A stretch of 64,000 nucleotides of DNA from Brachyhypopomus gauderio (lineage: Eukaryota > Chordata > Actinopteri > Gymnotiformes > Hypopomidae): contig NC_135219.1 in the NCBI RefSeq assembly GCF_052324685.1, positions 22,080,258 to 22,144,257 on the forward strand, read 5' to 3'. Positions 10,078 to 43,790 of this stretch are shown here, one piece after another. The notes beneath the pieces are model-generated. The model was not told the DNA's origin. It searched no databases and saw nothing but the letters and a program-made list of their open reading frames with translations. Numbering within the stretch: position 1 is the stretch's first letter; the number at the start of each line of letters is the position of its first letter. A program made the position numbers and the translations under genes.

Positions 10078-10143
10078 GAAGATTCGAGATGTTTCTGGAA
10101 CACCGGAGTTCTCGAACACTCTGAGGCGAGACGTATATATAGA
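10078..10143 (+). promoter_or_regulatory. hsp90aa1.2 promoter with heat-shock elements
   Basis: Heat-shock pentamers appear as GAAGATTC (10078-10085), TTCTGGAA (10093-10100) and TTCTCGAA (10109-10116), followed by a TATA box (TATATATAGA, 10134-10143). Transcription should start near 10165. The sequence just upstream is GC- and CpG-rich, unlike the promoter of copy 1, which suggests a different basal expression level. Confidence 0.85.
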
Positions 10144-10164
10144 GGCTCAAGGTTTTCGTCAGTT

Positions 10165-11421
10165 AATACTGCACGCTGAATAGATGCAAGTTTATCACTC
10201 AAACTAACGGAGGCCTTTTCTCTTTAACTGACTTCAAGGTAAGCGGCTAGCTAAAGAGTCTTGGACTACGAGTGACTGACTACGAGTTAACTGACATTTT
10301 TTTATATTTTAATCCTGCAAGATAGACAGTGTGCCTCAACGTCAGCTAGCTAGGATGGCTAAGTTAATGCTCTAGCACAGCTCGCGTTTAATGATCAGTT
10401 TAGGTAACTGGCTAGCTGGATATCTAGTTAAAAACTACTTGCGAGAAATAAAATGTTTGCTCTTTTGGTGTAATAAACTATAGCTAACTTAGCCAACGAA
10501 ATGTCTTTAAAAGATAGCTGTAATTAAAATCGTATAAAATCGTTCCCTTCCCTAGCTGTCTGCTGAGGAGGTTTCGTTGGCATGTCTAAGATGCCCAACT
10601 GGAGTTTGCACGGCCATCCAACCAGATGGCCGTGTACTGTAGCTTGAATGAACACGGTCTCGGTTGTGCCCCGCGAAGAATGAATATAACTAGCTGGACT
10701 ACGTATTTTAACTAGCCTGTCTAATTTATGAACATAAAACTAAAGAAAAGCGCTAGCCAACTATGGAAAGTATAGGGTAAAATTTGATGTAATCTATTAG
10801 CTAGCGATACTTGGTTGAAAGCGCTTCACTTTAGTTAGCTAAACTAAAAAAAAACATGTCTTGGCTAAATAATCTTGCACCATAAAATTTATCAATTTTA
10901 AGCGTTAACCGTTCTAGTGTGCTTAACTCTATAGTTAACATGTGCAACATACACAAATGAGACTGAGTGGGTTTCTGCTATGGCGAGGCTGGTAGGTTCT
11001 AGAAGGTTGTTGTTAGTCGCGGCAACCAGCAGGTGGCGCATGTCTTGGGCGCACAGCCATATGCTCAGAGACTTAACCGGAAAATCATTGATCAGGATCC
11101 TTGATGGTTGTATATTAGATACTGATTATATTGACGGTTAATGAGGCATCAGGACGTTCTCTCGTGACGAGTGAAAGATTGTGAATATGTTAAAAGGTTG
11201 TTTTCATTTAATAAGATGGCTATTTATAAGCTAGCTACTTACCCCATAATAATTATCTGTAAGTAAGCTTTTTAAATAGCTTGAGCACAGTGCTTTAGTC
11301 CTTCAGGCAATGTGACACTGACATTTGAGTTGCAGTTGAGTTGCATGTGCATTAAAAAAATAGTGACAATCAGGTGGGCTTTCCTTCATTTGTACAAACT
11401 GGTCTCTTGTTTCTTGTGCAG
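10165..11421 (+). other. hsp90aa1.2 5' UTR exon and first intron
   Basis: The non-coding exon ends at 10238 (cttcaag followed by gtaagcgg). Intron 1 is 1183 bp and ends in ttgtgcag directly before the ATG at 11422. The intron is rich in ctagct motifs; no other element was recognised in it. Confidence 0.7.
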
Positions 11422-15128
<3,707 letters not shown>

Positions 15129-15737
15129 AAAATTAGTCAGTTATACAGAATGTACAGGGTTTAATGGGTGGGCTTGACTTGCACTTAGGTGCTGCAGTGA
15201 GTTCAGGTTACGCTATGTATGGCTGTAGGAAAAGATGTGATTTCTCATGTCAGTAGACGCATGCATCTATTAGTCAGATTGTATGTATCCAATGACGTTA
15301 TGGCTAGGATACATTTTTCCAGACACCAAATTTGGTCTTGAATTAAATGTATGTCTTAATCTTGGACTAGGCCTAACCTGTCTGGAAATCCACCTCGATA
15401 TGTATAAAGAATGAGGCTACATCAGGATTTATACTTGTTAAAAGAGGAGGGAACAATTGTTATCCATGTTTTATGCAGTCATACTTGGCTATGTACTTGG
15501 GTGCAGATAGAGCCTACTTGATGTTAATGATTCTGATTGTGTTCAAGACTTGTTATATATACAGATTCAAATGTGATATTGATTCAATATGATTCAAATG
15601 GTCATTTCCAGTTTATTTCCCTTTTTTTGTATTTAAGTGCATATGCACTTCTGTATTTATTTACATTCCACTTTATTTTTTTTGTAAGTATCTTAAAACC
15701 TTAAATCTGATATTGTAACTTACTGGTGGGAGATAAA

Positions 15738-15743
15738 AATAAA
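15738..15743 (+). terminator. hsp90aa1.2 poly(A) signal
   Basis: AATAAA about 610 bp after the stop, followed by a GT-rich stretch (tttgtgcttggttt) typical of a cleavage site. The 3' UTR is thus about 0.6 kb. Confidence 0.75.
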
Positions 15744-16463
15744 GTTTGCCACATTAGATCATTTGTGCTTGGTTTATAATGTGATCATCCTACACGGCAT
15801 TCTTCATCTTCGCACGGGCACATTGTCACAAGTTAGATAAACTAGCTGACTAGAATATAAACCTAAGAACTGATCTAATGACTGAAATGTACCACATCTA
15901 ACTGAAGGTGGAATATCAGACACCTGAAGTTCTTACTTTGAACAGCAGATGTCAGGACACGCAACCAGATTTTAGTGTCATGAGCAACGACTCAAGTCAT
16001 TTTGATGCTTTTACTGTGTCAAGAATGAATGAAAATCGAGTAACCTTCGTGATGAGGACCATAATTTAGTCGAAATCATGTAGCGTAAAATCACAACACG
16101 CATCAGCGCCGAAAACGACGATATTTAGTAAAGTCAAAACTTAATTCGTTCTGTATCGTGACAAAATTGTTCAGACAACCCGCCCCCCGATCACTCCACT
16201 CATCTTAGACCAATACAACAAGCATTCCTATTTACAATTACATACCCCCCACAATGGTTGACCATGAAGTGTGTCTCCCAGCCACCCAGGGGAGGGGGGG
16301 CATTTCATCGTGACACTGACAGTTTGTCCTGGCTGGGCCGCCGGCAGCCTATCAGCTCTCAGACGCGAGGGGGGCGACCGGGCGCTAGCCTAGCTTAGCC
16401 ACCGTCGAGAGGAGCGGGGCTGGACCGAGCGGAGCTAGGGCCACACACACACACACGAATGCC

Positions 16464-33079
<16,616 letters not shown>

Positions 33080-35370
33080 AGGACCAGACGCAGCCCAGAC
33101 TCGACCCAGACTCGGCCTGTGACCGGGCACGTGGTGCCCGGTGCGAAGAGGCCCAGCAGAGCACTGAAGGCAGCGGTGGCAGGGCAGCAGCAGCACAGGA
33201 TATCCAGGTGTGACCTGGAAGTACATCGCGCTCTGCTCCTATGAACCGCCCCAGGACCCTCCACAGCCCAGACCCCCCCCTCCCCTACGCTGGTCATGTT
33301 TTGTTTTTAAAGACTTTTTTTTTTTGGGTGTTCTTCCATGGCCCCCCTCCCCAGTCTCTTGTCATGCACCTGCACTGACCACCCGCCCCCCCTCGACACC
33401 TTCTCTATCCCTCCCGTTTTTGTTGTTACTAAAAAGTAGGTGCTAAGGGGGTGCTAGGGGGACATTTTGACACAGGAGCTCTTGCAGTCTAACTGCTTAC
33501 AATTGTTGTATTGAGTGGAAACCTCTCAACTCTGGACGAGCACAGTTTTGGGATAGAAAGGTATATACACCTTTTCTCTGTCTTTCTCTCTCTCTTTTCA
33601 ATTCTACAACAGCTGCTATCACCTCCAGCTTGGTGCCTCAGACTGGTGGTTTATGTAATTTGCTTGATGTTTGTTTTAAGCGTTATCTTGTCCAGCAATG
33701 GAGACCAAGTGTCAACCAAGTGTCACTGTCTGGCAACAGAATCAGACTTTATGGTTTGTATTTTTCTTTTAAAATGAGCTTGCCTTGTTTTTGGTGACTC
33801 ATGTTTAATGAGTCTCTAATGGAATATTCTAGAAATCAGGTTTTGTGCCAGTTTGTTTATTTGCAGTACATTTTAGCTGCTACGACACAGCTGGCAATAA
33901 GTTGACCCATAGTGAGTGTGGTTGTTCAAACAATGGGGAATGGTTAGTAGCTTTTGGGTCTCTGTTTCATTATATCTTACGAGATGGGCAGATGAATCTG
34001 TGGTTCTGAAGCGTGTTGAAGCATGCTCACACTCTTGGCTTTAAAACATTCTAGCATTAGCATTTTTGCTATATGTCAAGACTTTCTGATTTTAATGTTC
34101 TGGGAGACTTTGAGAGCTATAGACCTCATTTGTAAGTTGTTCAGGTTATATTAGTCAAACCTTCCCAGATTTGCAATGTAAAAATCAGATCTAGTTGAAT
34201 CAAAGTGTAAAATAAAAGCCTTGACACACACGGAGTGCCTTTTAGATGGCAGATCCTTGGTAAAATATTGTTTTGGATTCATTTGTCAAATGTGTCCACC
34301 AGTTTTCCACTACACAATGTGCCCAGACTAGTTTAGAGTTTATTATATTTGCGCCCCGCATCCTCTGACACAGACTGAGCTTTGGGTGAAAGCGGGAAAG
34401 CTACTAAACCAGGCTTTATAGTGGCTGCAGGGGTCAGTGCATGACTCTGCATCAAGAACTAAAGCACTTCCTGATGAAACTTGAAAAACAAAGCTTAACC
34501 ATTATGGCCAATGAGCACATCGGGTCGTGCGTGCGTATCGTTAGAACACAGAACCGAAGGGGTTGTTGCCCTCTCCGTTAGTGGTCATTAATCTGATCCA
34601 TTGTTTGAACCTCCATTCTCGGTTCGGTGCCTGAAGCTGAGAGAAGGCTCATTAACACCATGTTCTGGGGGGTCATGGAAGTGCTCCTGTCTCCTTTTGC
34701 TTTCTCTTTTTCCCTTTGGCCTGCAGTAGCCGGTTGTTTGATTTGAATGTGCAAATTGTAAATAGAGCTACGTTGGTCTCACACAGCCTCCAATCACCAA
34801 TAATTTCTTCCTCTTTTCTGGTATGTTGCCCCTGTTTCTATAGGATGGTGCATTTTATGTTTTTTCTTCATGCTTAGCCTATTGTGCTGCAAGTAGTAGT
34901 TCATTAAACCACCACTTGAGTCCATTTCGTCCCTTCCTCTGAAAACTGCAGCCTGTTTTGGTGACTGTTTCTCTGCATTAAATGAATTTAAACGAAAATC
35001 TCTGGATGCTTTTAACCCCCTTTCAATAAAACTAATATTGCAAAGTGTCCTTTAGTATGCTCCCCTACTAAATGGCTTCATCGTGTATTGTACATATACT
35101 TTTGTTCTATTATTAAATGGTAGATTATTTGTACAAATTCTCATGTACAGATGAAGAAAAGATTAGCGACTGCAGTCAGTTGATGTGGAACGAACTTCTG
35201 TACATTACTTTTTGCAATAGAAATGTCTAGAATGTAAAGGCAGTTTTTTAAAATCAGTTTTATTATTCAGAACTTTTTTATTTCAGCTTTGTCATCTGTG
35301 ATGAGGTCTGCCTTTGTGTGTGCTTTTAACCAATTCTCAATTGGTGTACATCTATATATAGTAAATAAAC
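33080..35370 (+). other. ppp2r5c 3' UTR region
   Basis: There is no coding frame after the TAA at 33077-33079. Candidate poly(A) signals AATAAA are at 34211, 35025 and 35364, so the 3' UTR could be 1.1 to 2.3 kb with alternative ends. The first 400 bp are GC-rich. Confidence 0.6.
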
Positions 35371-38300
35371 CTTGTGAGTTTTATATTTTCACTCAGGAAA
35401 ACACAGTGGCTTATGCTTGTGTGTATGTGGATGTGTGTGCGAAAGTCGGAGAACAAAGTTTTATGATTCTCGTGTGCCAAATATAACTGCAACAGGCGTT
35501 CTTCAACTTCAGGCCAGTAGGTGGTGTCTTGTGACTTTTATTGGCAACAGCTGTTAATGTTTGAAGTAAGGGAAGATGAGGCCCTTTTCATTGTATTTCT
35601 GGTGATATTTTAAAATGAGTATTTATATGGACCTAGTAGATATCCATGCTAAAAGGTCAATGTTTTTATTTAGAATGGATTTTAGTTTATACGTTTGACA
35701 AGCCAACCATGTGATGATGGAGTACAATGCTTCAAAGCTTCTGTGGTAGTACATCATTAAAGTGTTTCAGCATGTCCTAAATACTTTCACCTCACTCTTG
35801 TTTAACACACAAGATGCAACATTAAGGAACTTCTGTGGTGAAAGGATTTGTGATCATCAAAGCAACAGTGGCATGGCTAAACAACTAAACAGCAAATGTC
35901 CTCGAGTAGCCCATTCAAAGCCCTGACCTTAATCCTTTGAAAACATAAAGTGACTTGAGGAGCTTAGTCTAACTTTATGCTCACTATGTGCGTATTGATT
36001 TTTTAGAGGACTGGGGAAAGTGAGTGAAATATAGTTCCACAGTGGAAGATACACTAGATAACTACCCTAGCTGTGACCGTTCAAGCAGAGAATTGCTCAT
36101 GAATTAGGCAGCGGTGCATACACTTGTTAGCTTACCTAGTATATGTTCTTATCCTCTTCATCCTTCACTGGTTTTCCAATAAGTATTTTTCCGCTGGAAA
36201 GGTTTAATTCTAGGTTATAAAATATATAAACATTGTATATCCTTGTTATATTTAAACCATACCAGGTGAATCTGATCTTTTGGAATTTATCCATGTATAT
36301 AAATACTTAAATGACCAGTTAATTTTAACACACCTATAGAGTCAGTGATCATTACTTTACTGCTATCAAATTTAAAGACCTAGATTATTTTTAAAGAGGT
36401 CTATTGCCTGTTCGTCTTTATGTGTGATCTCATGTCTGCTGTGGTGTTCATTTGCTTCTCTGTACTGGCTAAAGCTGGAGCAATGGATAGGACTTGAAAT
36501 GCTTTTTAGAATGAGGTGACTTCACATGCTCTCCAGAACGCCTGTGAGCACATTTCTCTTGAAAATGTTTATATTTAACCATGTGGTTTAGTGTCCAAGA
36601 GAAATTGTTGCATTTCCTTATTCACCGTCTGCCTTAGGAGAACCTGGACTACAATTGTAGATGAACAAAATCTAAATGGGTATAAACAACTAAGAATATA
36701 TGTATGTGATTCTATCAATTCTTTTATGCCTCCTGACTGCCCTATGCTGCCATCAAGTGGCCTGTGCCAATGATAAAGGCTCATTAGGAAGCATCTTAGA
36801 AATTGACACTAAAGTGCTCTCTGTAGGGATGTCATCACCACGTTGGTTATGCACTGCCTCTTCACAGCCTTTTTTTTTTACCTTGGTTTTAAATTGCAAG
36901 TGAGCTCAGGTTTTTTTAAATTTTTTTATTGGTTTGCACAGTGGTGTTGACTGAACGCTTCAGTGTAGTCAGTGTTTGATCGGTTAATCTGCATTTCATG
37001 AGTATTGATCGTGCATTCACTGATGTAAGGTTTTACTGAATCAAAGATGATGAAAGATAATAATCGAATGCAGTTTGTAGTGGAGAACACCTGAGCACTT
37101 CACGACCTGTTTTATTAGAAACGTACACTTACTGACCATTTTATTAGGCTTGTGTGTTTATAGGTGTATTTCATAGGTCCAGTTACACACTAGCTCACAT
37201 GTTGCAGTTTGTTAGCTGTCCTCTACCACATTCATCATAGATCAGTGACATCGAGATGTCATGGTGGTAGGTGTTGCGTTGGTATGAGCATATCGGCCAC
37301 AGCAGTGTGCCTGGAGACTTTACAGGTGTCAGTGCTGGGTGTAGAGTGGTCTACCAGCCAAATATATACAGCCCACTGCAGTTCTGTGGTCAGAAACGGG
37401 TGGAGGGTGGCTAACATGGGCTTTGCATGGCAACAGATGAGTTATAGCCTGTAAATGTGTTCCTGATAAATACATAAAGTTCCTGATGAATAAATGTTTG
37501 CTGGGGAAATGTCATCTGACCTCTCCCTTGTAAGTAAGGAAAAAACATGTTAGCAAATTGACAAAACAAGTAGATGGTTAGTGGTCTGTGTGAGCAGACA
37601 GAGTGAGCTTCACTTATTCAAGTTCATTTTTGTTATTTTGAGGAAGTTTTATAAATCATTACCAAAAAAAACATACTTATTGATGATTTTCAGTATATTT
37701 GCTGGATGCTAAAAATTTTTTATTTTAAATAAATGTGATTTATGATAACTTTGTCTTGTTTTTATAATCCTAGCATTATATAATTAACTATTGAAATGAG
37801 AAATAACCTTATTGAATTTTATTGCGGAACTATTTTAAATACAAATAGCACAAATAGCATGGTGGTTATATCTGCATTCTATCATTATAATTTAAGCATC
37901 ACTTAAAGTTAATATAGCTTAACTTTCACTTGCTGTCAACAGCATTCGTCTGTCCAATGCCACATTTAACGGGAATTATGGCCAACCAATGTTCAGGTCA
38001 AATGTGCTGAGTGAGATGTGTTTTTTCCAGGTTTAAATCTTCCTATATTCATTCTCATTTGGAATACTAATGTTGGCTTTTGGAAAGCAACGTAGCAATT
38101 TTAAAGACCCACCTTGCATTCTTGAGCTCATACAAATGGAAGTGTGTGTGACTGAGGTTTTGTCTTCCACTTCTTAAATCATTATTATGGACAAATAAAC
38201 CAATTAATTACCAGCACGCGCCATCACACACACTTTTCTTTTAAGAATGAAAAAAGTATGTTTCAGAATGAATATTTGAATATTTTGATGTGATAAAAAA
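35371..38300. other. Intergenic, repeat fragments only
   Basis: No gene is supported. Around 37121-37160 the phrase acacttactgaccattttat followed by taggc resembles a dispersed fish repeat known to me with the wording cacttactgaccactttatt. The following 250 bp (to about 37440) may belong to the same element. The rest is AT-rich with nothing recognised. Confidence 0.4.
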
Positions 38301-39400
38301 AAGAAACTCAGCCGATAGACATTGAAGCAGAGATGTCAAGGTGGTTGTTTCTGATAGTGTGTTGCTCAGATCCAATCAGATTCCGCTTCACTCCGTTCTG
38401 TAGCAAATTGGCATCAGACCGAGGCGTGAGTGCATCAAGACTGGAATGGAGTAGAACCGGACCTAGCTGGCGTACAGACGAAAACCCAGGAATGCTTGGC
38501 TTTAATCACAAAAAAACACCCGAGCGGTTCTCACAGTGCGAGCGCACGCCGCTCCATAACAATGTCATTGCACATTTATAATAAGCTCATTGAACAGATG
38601 AACAGCCCACTCGCGCCTGCCGCCGCGAGTTCACCGAGTTCACCTCACTTGTGCTCCGCTGCTCATTCTCGGTCCGTAATGCCCGAATCCTGAAATGCTC
38701 TGATGTCCCTGTCACTCAGAGCGCAGTTCTGTTTGTCTTCGGTTTTTAGAAGCACCTCACCTCCTCATATCATCTCTTCAGAGGTGCCGTCAACCAACAA
38801 TCAACAAGCAGACTGAACCCAAGTAGCCCCCTGAAATCTGGTTCTCTTGAATAAATAAACATTTTGAAGAGGTGCTCACAGATTTATTCATTTACTGGGG
38901 AAGGGGTTCATAGGCTCTCTTTGTGGGGGGGAAAGGGCAAATAGCATTTCTATGCGCGATGCATGACGGCATACTGCCTGTGATGAAAATATTTAGAGAT
39001 AGCAGGGTCATGTGAGTTTCAGCATGTGTTTTAGACTCCTTCCCCACCCCCAGATTCTTTTGGTACTGGTTTCTTTATCTTTCCTTCATTACTGCCTTCT
39101 TTCTTTCCATTTTTTTTTTTTTTACTGATCCCCTCTATTTGTTTCACAGTGTCCTCTGGTTCCATGGTTCCCCTGAATACATGTATTGACGGCGAAAAGA
39201 CCTTGCGTTTTTAACTACATTAATTCCATTTTTTCTTTCGCATTTGCTTCTGTGCTATTGCAGCTAAAAGCTTCATTCCAGGGTTTTCTGTGTCCAAAAA
39301 ACATCACGATGGGATGGTGTCAGCGCTTATTGCCATGGTAACAAGCATCTGAACTTTTAAGCATCAACCTCATTGTAAATGTGTCCAATCATGTCGGAGC
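38301..39400. other. Intergenic, no gene seen
   Basis: A CpG-richer patch lies at about 38400-38680 with short open frames that have no recognisable domain. A 13-base T run lies near 39110. No feature is supported. Confidence 0.4.
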
Positions 39401-39405
39401 AAAAT

Positions 39406-39969
39406 CCCCCCCCCCCCCCCCCCCCCCCCCGCAACACAAATCAGCTGTTTGGCGATCTCTCTCTCTCTCTCGCTCTCTGTGTCTCTCTCCCTCCATCTGT
39501 GGTTGTATGTACCACCCCCACCTCTCTGTGACTCAGCTTCTCGCACTTCACATCCGGATGAAACAGAACGGGTGGAGAAGGTGGTGCTAGGGGTTGCAGT
39601 GAAGGGGGGGGGGGGGGGGGGGGCAGGAGAATGGAGCAGACATGAGATGAATGAAGGAGAGAGAGGGCTGAGTTTCTACGCCCTGGGAGATGTAGTTCAG
39701 ACTAGGCCCCACTCCTCCACCTGTCTGCCTACATCACTCCTCCATGTCTCTACCTACAGGTCAGTGTGACCCAGACCTGCACAGACGCCCCCATCAGCAC
39801 CTCTGCTGCACTTCTCTGGCAAACCCCTGTGCCTCAGAGCCGGTTCAGTTTGTGCTGACCTACTTTCTGCTTTGTTGCTTATGTGATAAGGTTCCTCGAT
39901 ATGGTTATTTGGGCCCGACACTGACGTGGTTCTTCTGAGGTGAAGGCGGGGGGGGGGGGGGGGGGGGGG
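39406..39969. repeat. Cluster of long G and C homopolymers
   Basis: C25 at 39406-39430, G20 at 39604-39623 and G22 at 39948-39969 lie within 570 bp, with a CT-rich tract (39459-39493) beside the first. Such tracts are candidates for G-quadruplex or i-motif structures and are also prone to assembly error. Confidence 0.85.
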
Positions 39970-40121
39970 CTGTGCAATGGAGGGAGAGGAGAAAGGAAAA
40001 AAGAAAGAAAATGACAAAGAGCAAGCTAACATGCTGCTGACGCACTATTCCCTCGTTGACTGGCAAAATGTTGCAGAAACAGAGGCACAGTTAGACAGCT
40101 TCTATACACAAAAAGTATGGC

Positions 40122-40145
40122 TTGTGTGTGTGTGTGTGTGTGTGT
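40122..40145. repeat. (TG)n microsatellite
   Basis: About 12 TG units. Confidence 0.9.
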
Positions 40146-40199
40146 ATTCTATGAAATATATTTTTGTAGCTAAATATAGGCCAAATATAGACCAATAAA

Positions 40200-41440
40200 T
40201 GGTTAGTGTTACAAAAAGAGAAGAAATGAGTGATGTCAATGTGATGAAGGACTGCTTAAGGTATTCTTAACCAAAGAAGCCATTGGACACAAAAGGACCC
40301 ACCTTGGCTTTAGGCTGTTAATGCATCATGTCTTGAAACATCTGATTAGTGGTAGATTAGCTAGCAGAGAGTTCAGCAAGGACCATTTGAACATTATGTT
40401 GTGCTTGGATGAAAAAAAAGTTTCCAACCATTTAGATATTTTACATCAATATTAGAATTTCCAGGGACAGAAACGAACAATAGGCAATTTAGTGACTCAT
40501 TCTGCCAAGGATTCAGTTATCTTAATAACAAGCCCTGTCTAAGAGCAGCATTGTTGCTAGTGAGTGAGTGTCATGTAGTCCCCAACCCAGGAGATTCTGG
40601 GTTAGCTCTTCCCTTACTCTCAGGATTACTCCTGCCCCAGTGCTGGCCTCGCCACTACCACCCGCACCTTTTTATGATTAGAACTTACATACACCTCAGT
40701 TTGTTTCCATCTCTGCAAGGTTTCATGTGTTGCAAAGTTTTCTATGTTTGTTTGTATATGTTACTTGCATGGGTAAGTGATCTTATACACAAAGGCCCTG
40801 GCATGACGGCGGTTTTGTAATGCAACCAAGCAGGAGCACACCGGATTCTGCTTGTCTAATCCACTGGTCTCAGTCTTCAAACAACTGTAGTAGTAGTCTG
40901 TTCATTAGTAGTAGTCTGATTTGTAATATATCTGTTACGTATTTATATTTAGATATATTCACATTCTGATAAAAAAAAGCACCTTGTGTTTTTCTATTAG
41001 TCTATTTATCTATTTATTTAAACATTGACATTTTCCTCAGATCTTATCCTCAATTCATGCTTATTTGGTCCATTTAAACCTGTAGAACATTTTGTTTACA
41101 TAATCTAGCTGGTACCTTGCTTGGCTGGACCATTGTTAAGGAACTCTGCTATCCTTCTCCCCCATTAAAATGTGGCAAGTTGTATCGTGAGGGCCTGCAC
41201 AGTTTATGAGGTAACTGGGGCTTGACCTCTGGTCATACTCTTACCCTCTGCAAAGTAAAAACAGTGCCTTACCCAGAGGGAGCTTTTCACCCTGCTCGAC
41301 TTGCTTCGTTGTTGAAGCATAACTTTCCTGTGCGCGGTGTGTGCCTAGGTCAAAGGGAGAAATACAGTGGGGGGAAATGACACCATATGATGAGGATATC
41401 AGAGGTTCTGAGCTTGTTGGGCAGAAGTGAACTGAGGTGA
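40200..41440. other. Intergenic, no feature seen
   Basis: No coding, RNA or clear repeat signal was recognised in this stretch. Confidence 0.4.
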
Positions 41441-41452
41441 GCAAAGGTTACT

Positions 41453-41524
41453 GAGGAGAGAGTACAAAAGCCCTTGTAAAGTCTCCTGAGGAGAGACTAC
41501 TAAAGCCCTTGTAAAGTCTCCTGT
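41453..41524. repeat. 35-bp tandem duplication
   Basis: Two units with aaagcccttgtaaagtctcc start at 41467 and 41502. The preceding tgaggagaga is also duplicated. Confidence 0.8.
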
Positions 41525-43589
41525 AACTAATCCAATTAACAAGAGAGGTTGGAGCAGCTGTCTGAAGAGTGGCATATGCCAACTTGATCAATTTCAAGAG
41601 GCGCTGGACTGAGGACATGGAAACAATGCCTCTCTTATACAGTTCTGTGCAACAGCAGATCAATACCAGTGATTTGGATGAACAAGTCCATAGTTACACT
41701 TATTTTCCTTTCAGTTATATTTATTTTGATAACCATTTTCCTGACAAAAGTTAACTGAAAGGTATGTTGGGGACATTAGCATACCATCTCATTTAGTGAT
41801 CAATCCCCATCCACCCCATTTTTAATCTTTAAGTCTTAAGTTAGTGTATTTAAACAAGAATACTACATTCAGCCTATAGGTTCACCAGACCACCGTGCAC
41901 TGCACAGCATTTTAATGCATGTCTGAATCCTCCAAAGGAAGCATCTGAAACCTCCAAAGGAAGTATAAAATTTGAATGGTCTTCAGTGTCTTACTACTGA
42001 GGAAACAAGCCACATGTCTAAAGGTCTGCTGCAAGCTAGTCTTCTGCTTAGTGTCAAAAATAGTCCACGTTGTACTTTGCAATTGATAGTTTCAGCCCCA
42101 GCTATCAGTAGGCCTAATGATAAACCTAAAATCTCTTGCTTATGCACATTTGAACAATTTGGAGATTCATGAGAGAGAGTCACAGATGTTCACAGATAAA
42201 AATAATGAAGGTATTTCCCTGAATCTCTTTAGGCCTACTGATGGTTTGAGATATGTGTGATAGCTATGTTAAAATGTGATTGATCTTTCATGGTAGGCTA
42301 CACAGCTGGCTGGCTAACCAATAACTTTTCTTGTTGGCTTTCTGAGAGCAGCTTGTGTTTGTAAGTCCTAAGCAGCCAAATTCTGCATTTATTTTCACAC
42401 TAGACAAAGTGGAGCATGCTAGATTGATTAATTACAGTAATCTTCATGACTTTTAACCTCCTTACAACCCTCTCACATTATAAGCCAACAAGTTATAACA
42501 ACTAGCTAAAATGTTAACCTAACCTAAATCTCCTAATAATTAGCTAGAGGTCATGTGACTCTATAACTACTTGCCTAATCATGTGATTAACAAAGATCAC
42601 TCTTCACAGGCAACACGGCGTTTATTCATGTCTTCACCACTTACTCGTTTCTGTGTACCACTAACTTAGCGAGCTAGCTAGTTACTGGAAGTACAAGCTG
42701 AAACCTCTTGCACATGCACATTTTAACAATGGGACTCCATCAGTCAGCCAGTCTATACCAGCCCCTAGGCAGTCCAGCAAAAAGTCTTTGGTATGACAGT
42801 GAATGATTGATATGATACTGAGCAGCAAGACTGCATTAAAGTTCAGTGCAGCAGGCATCGACTGAATGTCTATACGGGCTTCGGAGTTGTAAGACTGTTG
42901 TTCAGTAAGAGCCTATGACGTTAGGCTCCTATTCACATATTTGCATAATAGAGAGCATGCATAGTGTCATATATAGAGTGACTTGCATATCAATATTAGG
43001 GTCTGCCAAACATAAGTGTAAAAATGTAGTGCGAGTCTGATATTCAAGTCCAGAAATAGCACAGGTTTGTTAGATAACATTACTGAATAGAAATGTATTA
43101 CACATCGAGTGGGAGTATATATGAAATAATGGATTAATGACTGGTTTGTTGTAGTGATATAAACAATAAATTGGCTATTGGAATTGATAAGATTAACTGG
43201 TGCACCAGGGAAAATTTAATTCATTTAAATTATTATTTCATTAAGGACTATGTTAATTCAGTCTCAAAAGTCACAAGTTCAACAATGTGATTTTTTCTTG
43301 TCCATTTGAAATTAGGAATACCATCCATGATCCACACACTTTACAACCAATTGTAATGTTAGTTGAGTAATCAGAGACTATTAATGAAATTGTACATAGA
43401 AAACTGAAGAATATATAATACAACAATGACCAGAGGTATGTGAGTGTAGCTACAACAAAGTAAGAAGGAAAAACATATATTAAAGCACTAATCTGTAAGG
43501 AGATTAGAGTTGAATAGGCTGCTGGAACAAAAGGAGTTACCTAAACCAATTCTGATGCATAGAAATTAGAGAGAGAAGCAAGCCTTACA

Positions 43590-43790
43590 CTTACAGGTCA
43601 AACCGACTGGGTGGGTTGTGAAGGGTCGCTTTCTATTACATTATGGTTCACAAGCCTGCAAATGCGACATGGGGCCAATGGATAATGAAACATCTCAGCT
43701 GTTCGCAACCCTCCACACTTGATTCCTGAAGCTGGCTTGCTGCATTTGCTTTTCCAGAAGATGAAATAGTGGGAGTCTTGGTACCATCAA
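43590..43790. repeat. Diverged low-copy repeat, uninterrupted copy
   Basis: Shares an ordered series of blocks with 53220-53745: gtgaagggtc, then gggccaatggata, ctcagctgttc, ttgattcctgaag and agtgggagtctt. Here the series is continuous; in the other copy a solo LTR sits between ttgattcctgaag and agtgggagtctt. Family unknown. Confidence 0.65.

Noticed and set aside
38333-38693. Overlapping frames in a CpG-richer patch as an exon
   Set aside because: No domain, no consistent splice sites and two overlapping frames equally open.
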